Source: an uncultured Aquincola sp.
GTDB lineage: Bacteria; Pseudomonadota; Gammaproteobacteria; Burkholderiales; Burkholderiaceae
Direction: 5' to 3'
Assembly (NCBI GenBank): GCA_937883885.1
Contig: CAKZXL010000617.1
Coordinates: 1 to 30,157 of the forward strand
Length of the DNA stretch: 30,157 nucleotides
Below the pieces are notes generated by a model, which did no database searches, was not told the DNA's origin, and saw only the letters and a program-made list of their open reading frames with translations. Both the position numbers and the translations under genes were made by a program. Each line of letters opens with the position of its first letter. The stretch's first letter is position 1. This document shows, one piece after another, positions 1-7,167 of this stretch.

Positions 1-62
1 GAGTAGGCTGAAGAGGATCAATCAGATAATCCGCTGAGAAAGATTTTCTTCTTTACATCTTT

Positions 63-213
63 GGCATTTTATCAACCAGAAATTCCGGATACCCCGCTTT
101 CTTTGCGTAGATGGTCTTTGGTGCATCGACAACCTAGATGCGATGTCTCGTGCCGCCCAACTTGCGCGCGAACGTGCCGCAGCCCAGCGCGCGGCAGATA
201 TTTAGTTAAGAAC
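63..213 (-). pseudogene. possible C-terminal remnant of an unidentified gene
   Basis: Read on the minus strand, one frame runs from near position 213 to a TAA at about 63-65. A single TAG, at about 135-137, interrupts it. The part before the TAG uses GC-ending codons typical of the neighbouring genes and reads like ordinary protein (...RALGCGTFARKLGGTRHRI). The part after it reads VVDAPKTIYAKKAGYPEF and ends LVDKMPKM. I see no start codon for it and do not recognise the family. It lies just downstream of gajB on the same strand, so it could be a decayed third gene of that cargo or a fragment left by an older insertion. A chance open stretch is quite possible. Confidence 0.2.
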
Positions 214-224
214 CGGTATTAACT
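204..224. repeat. near-palindrome beyond the gajB stop
   Basis: AGTTAA at 204-209 is inverted as TTAACT at 219-224. The 9-base spacer contains the palindrome ACCGGT (212-217). It lies about 50 bases past the gajB stop codon. It could form a weak hairpin at the end of the gajAB transcript or bind a dimeric protein. There is no T-run, so it is not a standard intrinsic terminator. The function is unknown. Confidence 0.25.
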
Positions 225-274
225 CATCCGGAGCCCATGCGATTCTGATACAGCCCCAACCCTTATATAGTCGC

Positions 275-2089
275 TCAGAGGTTCGCAGCACGCATTCGTG
301 CCTCTAATTCATCCAGGAATGGTGAGCGCCCATGGCGCATCGGACCATAGCGCCCTTCAACGAATCCCGAGTACAGCATGTGAACCTCGTCGCGGGCGCG
401 TGTGAGTCCCACATAGAACAGCCGGCGACTCTCGCGCAACTTCTCTGGACTCAGTTTTCGCCATGGCAAACTCCCATAGTCGAGACCGACCATAATGACC
501 ACGTCGTACTCGCATCCCTTAGCGGAATGAAGTGTCAGCAGGTTCAGGTGATCCGGCGAACCATCACGTCCGCCCAGACTCGCAATGTCCAGCGTAGCCA
601 GCGCGCCACCTTCGGCAAGCGCCGCCGTCATGCGATCCAGTTGTTCCTTCTGATCGGCAAGCGACGATTCAGCAACCAACAGACGATCCAAGATGCCGTT
701 GCGCAGTGATGCGACAAAATCACGTGCGGACTGCTGATCGGCGCGCAACGCCCACAACAGAGCGGTTAGCTCCTGCCCCTCGCGTCGAGCCTGCGCATCG
801 TCCAAGTTCGCTCGATGAAATGCGAGATAACGGTCGATCAATCCACGCAGTTGCGGACGCGCGATACGCCAGCCACCCGCACACCATGCGGCGCAGTCTT
901 CTACCCAACTCGTCAAGGCAACTTTACGGTAAGGCGCGGCGGTGTCCACGCGGATATAATCGAAACCGCCGGCTGCCACGGCCTTGGCCACAATATCGCC
1001 TGCGCGATAGTCCGTATACAAGATTGCGATATCGCCCAGCGTTCGTCCTGGCTTGGAGTCCAAGGCCACCGGAATGATCTGCGCGACGGCGTGTGCGGCC
1101 TGATTTGCGAGCCCATCAGGGCACAGCACAAACTCGATAGTCGCCTGACGGGTCGGGTCGTTCGCCCGATAGCCACGATCCTCACCCAACGCCATTTCTG
1201 AAGCGCTGACAATGCCTGCCCCTGAGCGATAATTCAATTGAAGTCTGACCGGCTCGATGTCTTCACGCTCAGCTAGCTCCATGAGCAACGCGCCATCGGC
1301 CCCTGTGAAACCGTAGATCGACTGGTCTGCATCACCGACTGCGAACAAGCGCACGCCACCATCAAAAGCCAGGCGCTTGACGATGCGATGGAGTGCAACC
1401 CCCAAATCCTGATATTCATCTACCGCCAGCACCGGAAATTTCGCCTGCACCAGAGGCAGTACCCAATCATGCTCAGCGATCAGGCGCTGGCCATAGACCA
1501 CCATGTCGTCGTAGTCGATCAGCCCCCCTTGGCGCAGTGCCGCCTCGTAGGCTTCGGCCCAGGCGGCAAGTTCTTCCTCGCTACGCCAGGCAACGCTGTT
1601 TCGGTTCAGTACGGATCGGCGATGCCGTCCAAGATCGATAGCTTTGTAAGGATGGTTGGCCCCAAAGAGCTCGTCTCCGGACTGCCTGATCAAACGATCA
1701 CTCACTCGCTGGGATGCCACTGAGAGGGGAAACTGAATCGGTAGATCAGCTAAGCGTCCATATGGCATCAACAGATGGCGTAGGCAGAATCCGTGGACGG
1801 TGCCGATGAACAGGTTTGGCGCCTCCCGCAGCCCCAACATTTCAAGCCGACGGGTTAATTCGCGTGCGCACTCTTGACTGTAGGTGATGCACGCAGCACC
1901 ACGCGGTGCCTGCACGTCTTCGGCCAAGATGCGAGCCAGCTTCAGCACAAGCGTCTTGGTTTTTCCGCTTCCAGGGCCGGCGAGCACCACGCAATGTCCC
2001 TGGGAGTTGTACGCCGCCAACTGACCAGGATTTCCGGCCAGCTCGGCAGCCTGGGCCAGGTAGGCTGTGCTGAAACTACGCGACGGCAT
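275..2089 (-). CDS. gajB: GajB, UvrD-like helicase of a Gabija system
   Basis: This is a superfamily 1A (UvrD/Rep-type) helicase of 604 residues. Seen motifs are a Q-motif-like segment at about 20-28, Walker A GPGSGKT at 38-44, motif II DEYQD at 224-228, GDADQSIYGF at 252-261, LNYRSG at 285-290, TLHSAKGCEYDVV at 519-531 and RRLFYVGLTRAR at 555-566. All the motifs needed for an active helicase are present. In Gabija, GajB works with the GajA nuclease against phage DNA, probably by sensing or unwinding DNA ends. I chose the ATG at 2089: it has GGAG ten bases upstream and overlaps the gajA stop by 14 bases. The longer open frame to 2155 would need a TTG start. The protein is longer than the founding GajB (about 490 residues, from memory). 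The pairing with gajA makes Gabija far more likely than a housekeeping UvrD. Confidence 0.87.
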   Translation of the reverse strand: MPSRSFSTAYLAQAAELAGNPGQLAAYNSQGHCVVLAGPGSGKTKTLVLKLARILAEDVQAPRGAACITYSQECARELTRRLEMLGLREAPNLFIGTVHGFCLRHLLMPYGRLADLPIQFPLSVASQRVSDRLIRQSGDELFGANHPYKAIDLGRHRRSVLNRNSVAWRSEEELAAWAEAYEAALRQGGLIDYDDMVVYGQRLIAEHDWVLPLVQAKFPVLAVDEYQDLGVALHRIVKRLAFDGGVRLFAVGDADQSIYGFTGADGALLMELAEREDIEPVRLQLNYRSGAGIVSASEMALGEDRGYRANDPTRQATIEFVLCPDGLANQAAHAVAQIIPVALDSKPGRTLGDIAILYTDYRAGDIVAKAVAAGGFDYIRVDTAAPYRKVALTSWVEDCAAWCAGGWRIARPQLRGLIDRYLAFHRANLDDAQARREGQELTALLWALRADQQSARDFVASLRNGILDRLLVAESSLADQKEQLDRMTAALAEGGALATLDIASLGGRDGSPDHLNLLTLHSAKGCEYDVVIMVGLDYGSLPWRKLSPEKLRESRRLFYVGLTRARDEVHMLYSGFVEGRYGPMRHGRSPFLDELEARMRAANL

Positions 2090-3863
2090 TGCGGATATGC
2101 TCCAGCGCGGAACGGATGTAGTGCGGGCAAGTATCCTCGGACACTGAGCGTGCAAGGGCCTGAGCGAATCGTCCCTTTCCGATTCTTTCGATAAGCTTCA
2201 GCAGCCGTTCTTCATCGACCTGGTCTAAGTCATCCACCCACTGCTGCAATGCTTCTCGGGTTGCTTGCCTCAGTTGCGGCAATTCCTGCTGAATTACATC
2301 CCGCATCGACTCAGCCAACCCACCGGCGAACAACTCCGTTTCCAGTGTGTTCTCGTTCACGAAGTATCCGAACTCCTCGGCAAGCTCAATTACGTCATCT
2401 GTCTCCATCTCCGAGTGGTCGTACTCGTCTTCAACCACGTCAAGAAGATTGATCAGTCGCCGGCGAACCAGCGGAGCCTTGCCATTGACCGGATCATAGT
2501 CCGTCAGGATGACATGAGGAATATCCAGTCCTTCAGGGCCTAGGAGCTTCACATACGGCGTGAAGTTAGTTCCGCCAACCGAGCACACGGTAATCCCAAG
2601 CATATCGAGGTGGATATCAAGCGCCTCAGCGAACGCGGGGACCAGGAAACGCTCTGCGTCGCCTTCGACCAGAATGACCCCCCGAGAAAAGAAAATCTCG
2701 CCACGCGTGACATCAATGTAGCGCTGTAGATCTTCTTCATCCCTCTGTGTGAACGGCGCATTCGCAGTTGAAACGGCGACAGTCTTGCCTGCCCCCACGT
2801 CATGACGTAGCAGAACGATGGATCTAATCGGCGTAACGCTTGCAATGTGTGGGGAGTGAGTTGTAAGGATCGTTGTTAGCGGAGCATCTTCCTCGTTTTC
2901 ATCCCCTCCGGTGCCAAGGAAATAACGATAGACAAGGCGCTGAACGTGCGGGTGCAGGTGCGCTTCGGGCTCCTCAACCACAAAGAATGTATGGTCACGT
3001 TCTCCGTCAGACACGAGGCGGTCGAGTTCGAGGCTCTTCAATGCCAGGAAGATCAGGTTCGCGGTTCCCAGACTAGCGTCACCGACGCCGCGAATTCCAT
3101 TGTCAATTAACAATCGCAAGCTGCGAAGCAGCGCATCCACCCGAGTTGGAGCGAGTCCAAGCGACACAGGCACAGCATGCTGCTCACCAGCAATGGAGAT
3201 CAACCGCTCGCTGATCCGGTTCGCCGTCGCAACCACTTGGGCGTGGCCAGCTAGTTCCCGCTGTGCGTCGTCAACCTGATTTTGAATCTCCTCACGGGCG
3301 TCTTCGTCCAACGACTCGGCAAGATCTTCGATGAGGGGTCTCAATGGTGAATTGCGCCAACTCGCGAGATCCTTCTCAGCATCACGCAGTGCCACCTGGA
3401 CGTCTATTGGCAACATGCGGCGAAACGCACTACCGACGTGCATTTCGGGGTCGTTACCACCAAAGATCACATACTCATAGTCTTTCAACGATTCCGGAGC
3501 GCGTCCCAGTCCGGCTTTGGGCTGGAAGCGATAGGTGAGACGGGCCGTCATGGGTGGGCCTGGATCAATCACACAATCGTTGAGATGAGCCATCAACCGC
3601 GGGTTATCAGTGAAGTCGGTCAAGTCCACCGAGACTTCGATGATTTTACCGATCTTGTCTTCAACCAGGCCATCCCAGAAGTGCTCTATGCTCAATTGCC
3701 GGTCACGCTCGGACAATCCTGGGTCGAGAATCAGCTGTAATCCACGAATGAAGTTACTTTTTCCGACTTTATTCTCACCAACGATAACGATGCTATCGCC
3801 AGTCTTTATATCAACATCCGAAAAATTGGCGAAATTGATCAGCCTAACGCGTGAGATCCGCAT
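2076..3863 (-). CDS. gajA: GajA, OLD-family ATPase/TOPRIM endonuclease of a Gabija system
   Basis: The 595-residue protein has the OLD-nuclease layout. An N-terminal ABC-type ATPase carries Walker A GENKVGKS (29-36), a signature-like SLGTANL (265-271), Walker B FFVVEEPE (293-300) and an H-loop TTHSPH (334-339). A C-terminal TOPRIM domain carries LVEGDAE (398-404, metal-binding E400) and the DYD pair (455-457). In Gabija, GajA is the sequence-specific DNA endonuclease and assembles with GajB. An OLD-like nuclease directly followed by and overlapping a UvrD-like helicase is the definition of the system. The ATG at 3863 is chosen because an AGGGGG ribosome site lies five bases upstream; the longer frame to 3878 would start at TTG. 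The gene is less GC-rich than the transfer genes beside it, which fits acquired cargo. No catalytic residue looks missing. Confidence 0.88.
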   Translation of the reverse strand: MRISRVRLINFANFSDVDIKTGDSIVIVGENKVGKSNFIRGLQLILDPGLSERDRQLSIEHFWDGLVEDKIGKIIEVSVDLTDFTDNPRLMAHLNDCVIDPGPPMTARLTYRFQPKAGLGRAPESLKDYEYVIFGGNDPEMHVGSAFRRMLPIDVQVALRDAEKDLASWRNSPLRPLIEDLAESLDEDAREEIQNQVDDAQRELAGHAQVVATANRISERLISIAGEQHAVPVSLGLAPTRVDALLRSLRLLIDNGIRGVGDASLGTANLIFLALKSLELDRLVSDGERDHTFFVVEEPEAHLHPHVQRLVYRYFLGTGGDENEEDAPLTTILTTHSPHIASVTPIRSIVLLRHDVGAGKTVAVSTANAPFTQRDEEDLQRYIDVTRGEIFFSRGVILVEGDAERFLVPAFAEALDIHLDMLGITVCSVGGTNFTPYVKLLGPEGLDIPHVILTDYDPVNGKAPLVRRRLINLLDVVEDEYDHSEMETDDVIELAEEFGYFVNENTLETELFAGGLAESMRDVIQQELPQLRQATREALQQWVDDLDQVDEERLLKLIERIGKGRFAQALARSVSEDTCPHYIRSALEHIRNAVA

Positions 3864-4088
3864 GCACACCCCCTGCAATATGTCTTACGAATAATATCAG
3901 CCCATCGTCGGCAACACCGTTAGTTATTCACCGCCTTCCCTACAAGCCTGCGCTGACTCAACCTCCGAAGACTCATACTTCCAACCTACACCCGCGAACA
4001 AAGCGATCCAAGACTCTTTCGTATTCTTTGCTGAACGATTCGGTCTGCCCGGCGAAGGTATCGGCTCATCGCCATCGAGAGCCGAACC
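3864..4088. promoter_or_regulatory. divergent intergenic region between gajA and the transfer genes
   Basis: These 225 bases separate the minus-strand gajAB operon from the plus-strand transfer block, so promoters for both should lie here. The gajA side is AT-rich and holds a minus-strand TATTAT (complement of 3891-3896) that could be a -10 element. I could not find a convincing -35 partner. On the transfer side I see no clear sigma-70 or sigma-54 promoter before the PilL start at 4089. The region is noted as regulatory by position only. Confidence 0.35.
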
Positions 4089-4652
4089 ATGCCAGCAACC
4101 CAACTTCTACGGCGCCTGACCGGCAGCGGCCTGCTGATCACCGCTGTGTTGAGCGGCGGCTGCGCCACCACCGCCGCACCGCCCGTTGATCCTCTTGTCG
4201 AGGAAGCCGACACAGCGCCGCAGTCACCTGAACTGATTCCGGTGGTGCGCTATGGCCGCTACACGCTCGTGGAGCTTGTTCCCACCGCGGCCCAGCGTGA
4301 CCTGCTGCTGCAGGTCATCGACGTGGCGATGCCAGCGGATGCCAGAGCGACGGTGGGCGACGGCCTGCGCCACGCACTCCAGCGCAGCGGCTACCAGCTT
4401 TGCGAGAACGCCCATGCGGTGATCGAGCTGTATTCGCTGCCGCTGCCGGCGGCGCACCTGTATCTGGGGCCGATGACGCTGCGCGACGCACTGCTCACGC
4501 TCGCCGGGCCGGCCTGGGATGTACAGGTCGATGACAGGGCGCGCCAGATCTGCTTCGTTCCTGCCGGCGAGCCCTCCGCAGATCCCGAGACCGACACGCC
4601 ACTGGCCGCGCCGGTGCAGACCTTTCCCATCGTCGACGGAGGCCAGCCATGA
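4089..4652 (+). CDS. PilL-like ICE lipoprotein (TIGR03748 family)
   Basis: The 187-residue protein has a lipoprotein signal (hydrophobic stretch, then LSGGC; lipidated Cys25), so it should be anchored in the outer or inner membrane facing the periplasm. The mature region contains the segments YGRYTLVE and YLGPMTLRDALLTLAGPAWDV, which I recognise from the short PilL-like proteins that open the transfer region of PFGI-1-type ICEs. Their exact role in conjugation is not established. A link with a type IV pilus or with the secretion pore is assumed from gene order. The ATG at 4089 has only a weak purine-rich site upstream. The stop overlaps the next start (ATGA), so the following genes are translationally coupled to it. 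Confidence 0.8.
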   Translation: MPATQLLRRLTGSGLLITAVLSGGCATTAAPPVDPLVEEADTAPQSPELIPVVRYGRYTLVELVPTAAQRDLLLQVIDVAMPADARATVGDGLRHALQRSGYQLCENAHAVIELYSLPLPAAHLYLGPMTLRDALLTLAGPAWDVQVDDRARQICFVPAGEPSADPETDTPLAAPVQTFPIVDGGQP

Positions 4653-5308
4653 GCGCAGTGGCCCATGCGTCGCGTTCGCGCGCGGCCTTCGTGCTGTACC
4701 TGCTGCTGTGGGCCTGGATGGTCGGACTCAGCGCACTGGTGCTCGTCAACTTCCGCGTTGCGGGCGACCTGGCCGGTCAGAGTCAAGTTGATTCGGCCTT
4801 ACGCCAACTGCAGGTGCTCGAAGGCCGGCTCGCCGAATTCGCCGACGACGTACAGACGCTGCAAGCCCGCCCCGAAGCGGCGACCACGGCAGCTTTGCAG
4901 GAAGCTTTGCAGGACACCCGCCAGCGCCTCGAAGCCGACATCGCCCGTCTCGAACAGTCGCTGGCCGGCTACGCCACCGAGGCGGCCCTGCAGACACTGC
5001 ACAGCGAGGTCGAGCAGCTCAAGGCACAGCGCCAGACCGCCGCGCGCACGCCCGCAGCGCCGCGTCCCGCCAGGGCGACGACGACGGCACCGGCACAGGT
5101 GCCGTTTCCCTTCCGCTTGATCGGTGCGGAACTGCGCGCCGGGCAGCGCGCCGTTTCCATCGCCCCCGCCACCGACCCGCTCTCGGCCGGGCAGATCCAG
5201 GTGCTGCTTCCCGGCGAGCATGCCGGGCGCTGGCAGTTGCAGACCATCGACGGCAACACCGCCGTGTTCCAGGCCGGCGACCAGACGCGCCGGCTGGCGA
5301 TTCCTTGA
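4649..5308 (+). CDS. membrane-anchored coiled-coil protein of the ICE transfer region
   Basis: This 219-residue protein has a single membrane segment near the N terminus (about residues 12-36). A long predicted coiled coil follows (about 45-130, rich in L, E, Q, A and R), then an Ala/Pro/Arg/Thr linker. The C-terminal domain of about 70 residues begins PFPFRLIGAELRAGQRA and looks beta-rich. The layout resembles the periplasmic bitopic proteins of pilus and secretion systems (PilP or GspC type), but I do not see a motif that proves this. GGAGG precedes the ATG, which overlaps the PilL stop by four bases. A structural role linking inner membrane and periplasmic parts of the apparatus is inference. 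Confidence 0.7.
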   Translation: MSAVAHASRSRAAFVLYLLLWAWMVGLSALVLVNFRVAGDLAGQSQVDSALRQLQVLEGRLAEFADDVQTLQARPEAATTAALQEALQDTRQRLEADIARLEQSLAGYATEAALQTLHSEVEQLKAQRQTAARTPAAPRPARATTTAPAQVPFPFRLIGAELRAGQRAVSIAPATDPLSAGQIQVLLPGEHAGRWQLQTIDGNTAVFQAGDQTRRLAIP

Positions 5309-5320
5309 TCGGGAGGCGCC

Positions 5321-6049
5321 ATGCAACGTCGCGCACTTTCCATGCTGTTCCTGTTGGCCGCGCTGAACGCACCGGCCTTCGCGCAGCAGCCCGCCACCCA
5401 GAGCACACCCGCACAGTCTTCCCGTGTCACGCCGAGCCAGATCGATCAGGCACGCGATGAACGCCTGGCGCGGGACTGGGGGCTGCGCGGCGACGAATGG
5501 GGACGCTACCGCGAACTGATGGAAGGGCCGCTGGGCATCCATTCACCCAACCTCGACCCGCTGACCGCACTCGGCATCGAAGCCCGCTCCGACGAGGAGC
5601 GACGGCGCTATGCCGAACTGCAAGTGCAGGTCGAAGCGCGCCGCGTGGAAAAGTTGCTGGCGTATCAACGAGCCTACGACGAAGCCTGGCAACGCCTGCA
5701 TCCCGACGCCCAGCGGGTGAATCTGCCCGATGCGCTGCCGGGCGGCAGTGCGATGACCGGCAGCGGTCGTACCGCCGTGTTCGTCCGGGACGGCTGCGCG
5801 CCGTGTGCCCAGGTCGTGCAGCGTCTGCAGACGGCGAACGCCGAGTTCGACCTGTACATGGTCGGCAGCCGCCAGGACGACGCGCGCATCCGCGAGTGGG
5901 CCCAGCGCGCGCAGATCGATCCGGCGCGCGTGCGCAGCGGCTCGATCACGCTCAACCACGACGGTGGCCGCTGGCTGGCGCTGGGTTTGCCCGGTGAACT
6001 GCCCGCGGTGGTGCGTCAGGTGAACGGCCAATGGCAGCGCCAGCCCTGA
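5321..6049 (+). CDS. ICE protein of the PFL_4693 family (TIGR03759), thioredoxin-like C terminus
   Basis: The 242-residue protein begins with a signal peptide (cleavage near AFA-QQ, about residue 21), so it is periplasmic. The middle is a charged helical region containing RDWGLRGDEWGRYRELMEG, which is typical of this ICE family. The C-terminal part contains DGCAPCAQ, a CxxC at Cys159-Cys162, followed by a segment that fits a thioredoxin fold. A redox or disulfide-handling role during assembly of the transfer apparatus is likely from the motif but not proven for the family. GGGAGG lies just upstream of the ATG. A second thiol protein (DsbA-like, at 19309) is encoded in the same cluster. Confidence 0.82.
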   Translation: MQRRALSMLFLLAALNAPAFAQQPATQSTPAQSSRVTPSQIDQARDERLARDWGLRGDEWGRYRELMEGPLGIHSPNLDPLTALGIEARSDEERRRYAELQVQVEARRVEKLLAYQRAYDEAWQRLHPDAQRVNLPDALPGGSAMTGSGRTAVFVRDGCAPCAQVVQRLQTANAEFDLYMVGSRQDDARIREWAQRAQIDPARVRSGSITLNHDGGRWLALGLPGELPAVVRQVNGQWQRQP

Positions 6050-6621
6050 TGCCGACGTGGCCGCTGCGCGTGCTGCTGGCCGCCGCGCTGGCGACCGGGC
6101 CAGTCCAGGCCCAGGAAATTCCGCCGCCCGCCTACCAGTTGGCGGCCCAGCGCGCCGGCATTCCTTCGACGGTGCTCTATGCCGTGGCGCTGCAGGAAAG
6201 CGGCGTGCGCCGGGACGATCGCATCGTGCCGTGGCCCTGGTCGCTCAATGTCGCCGGCCAGTCGCGCCGCTACGCCACGCGCGCGCAGGCTTGTGCGGGC
6301 GTGCGCCAGGCGCTGCGCGAGGTGCCCCCCACGCGCATCGACGTGGGCTTGGGCCAGATCAACCTCGGCTACCAGCAGCACCGCTACCGCCAGCCCTGCG
6401 ATCTGCTCGACCCCTACGACAACCTGCGCATCGCCGCCGACATCCTGAAAGAGCAGCACACCCCCGGCGAAGACTGGCTGCTGGCGGTCGGGCGTTACCA
6501 CCGACCGGCTGGCGGCGCGCCCGCGGCGCGTTACCGGCGCAGCGTTTCACAATACCTCCAGCGCGTGCTCGGCCCGCAACAGACCGCCGCACACGCGCCC
6601 CGCCAGGAGAACAGCCGATGA
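6031..6621 (+). CDS. lytic transglycosylase (SLT domain) of the conjugation system
   Basis: This periplasmic enzyme should cut peptidoglycan locally so the transfer channel can span the wall. It has a signal peptide ending near VQAQ and an SLT-like domain. The catalytic Glu is Glu56 in ALQESG, and the helpers include GLGQINLGY and the segment PYDNLRIAADIL. Cargo of this kind (VirB1-like) is standard in T4SS loci. Two starts are possible. The ATG at 6031 has AGG about ten bases upstream. The ATG at 6049 shares a base with the preceding TGA (TGATG), a coupling used elsewhere in this operon, and gives a more compact signal peptide. The domain is the same either way. The end overlaps the next gene by four bases. 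Confidence 0.88.
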   Translation: MAAPALMPTWPLRVLLAAALATGPVQAQEIPPPAYQLAAQRAGIPSTVLYAVALQESGVRRDDRIVPWPWSLNVAGQSRRYATRAQACAGVRQALREVPPTRIDVGLGQINLGYQQHRYRQPCDLLDPYDNLRIAADILKEQHTPGEDWLLAVGRYHRPAGGAPAARYRRSVSQYLQRVLGPQQTAAHAPRQENSR

Positions 6622-7163
6622 CCTCATCCATCCGGGCCACGCACGGCCTTCTTGTCGTAATGCTCGCCACCGTGCCGATGAGCGCGGTGCGTGCCACGCC
6701 GCCCCTGATCGTGGTGGAAGACCGGGGCGGCGCTTCCGCGCTGCCGTACTACGAAGCGCTCGACCTGCAGCCGCGCGCCACGAGTCAGCCACTCCCCTCC
6801 ATCGTCATTCCCGAGGCACCAACCGCCGCTGTCGATGAGACGGCCATGCTGCCGGTGCGCAGTGCCAGGCTCACGCCGGGAACGGTTGCCCGCCGCGTCA
6901 TCGAGGCCCCCGGACTGCAACCATTCTTCCTGGTCGGTGACGATGCGACCTCTCAAGCCTGGTTGCGTCAGCACGCCGACACGCTGCGCCAACGCAACGC
7001 CTGGGGCCTGGTGGTCAATGTCGAGACGGCCCAGGCGCTGGCACAACTGCGTGCAATCGCGCCCGGCCTGAATCTGTCGCCGATGTCCGCCGACGATCTG
7101 GCCGAACGCCTGGGCCTGCGGCATTACCCGGTGCTGGTCACGGCCACCGGCATCGAGCAATGA
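6618..7163 (+). CDS. ICE protein of the PFL_4695 family (TIGR03765)
   Basis: The 181-residue protein starts with a signal peptide (about 26 residues), so it is exported. The mature part begins TPPLIVVEDRGGASALPYYE, which matches the start of the PFL_4695 family. It ends with a region containing AWGLVVNVETAQALAQLRAI and HYPVLVTATGIEQ. The family is found only in ICEs with this type of secretion system and lies directly upstream of traD. Its biochemical role is unknown. The frame is open far upstream, but the ATG at 6618, overlapping the transglycosylase stop (ATGA), is the natural start and gives the signal peptide. The AGGAGA ribosome site lies just upstream. Confidence 0.82.
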   Translation: MTSSIRATHGLLVVMLATVPMSAVRATPPLIVVEDRGGASALPYYEALDLQPRATSQPLPSIVIPEAPTAAVDETAMLPVRSARLTPGTVARRVIEAPGLQPFFLVGDDATSQAWLRQHADTLRQRNAWGLVVNVETAQALAQLRAIAPGLNLSPMSADDLAERLGLRHYPVLVTATGIEQ

Positions 7164-7167
7164 CGCC

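Noticed and set aside
2090..2155. N-terminal extension of gajB to a TTG at 2155
   Set aside because: The ATG at 2089 has GGAG upstream and overlaps the gajA stop as expected. The extension has no helicase character and lies inside gajA.
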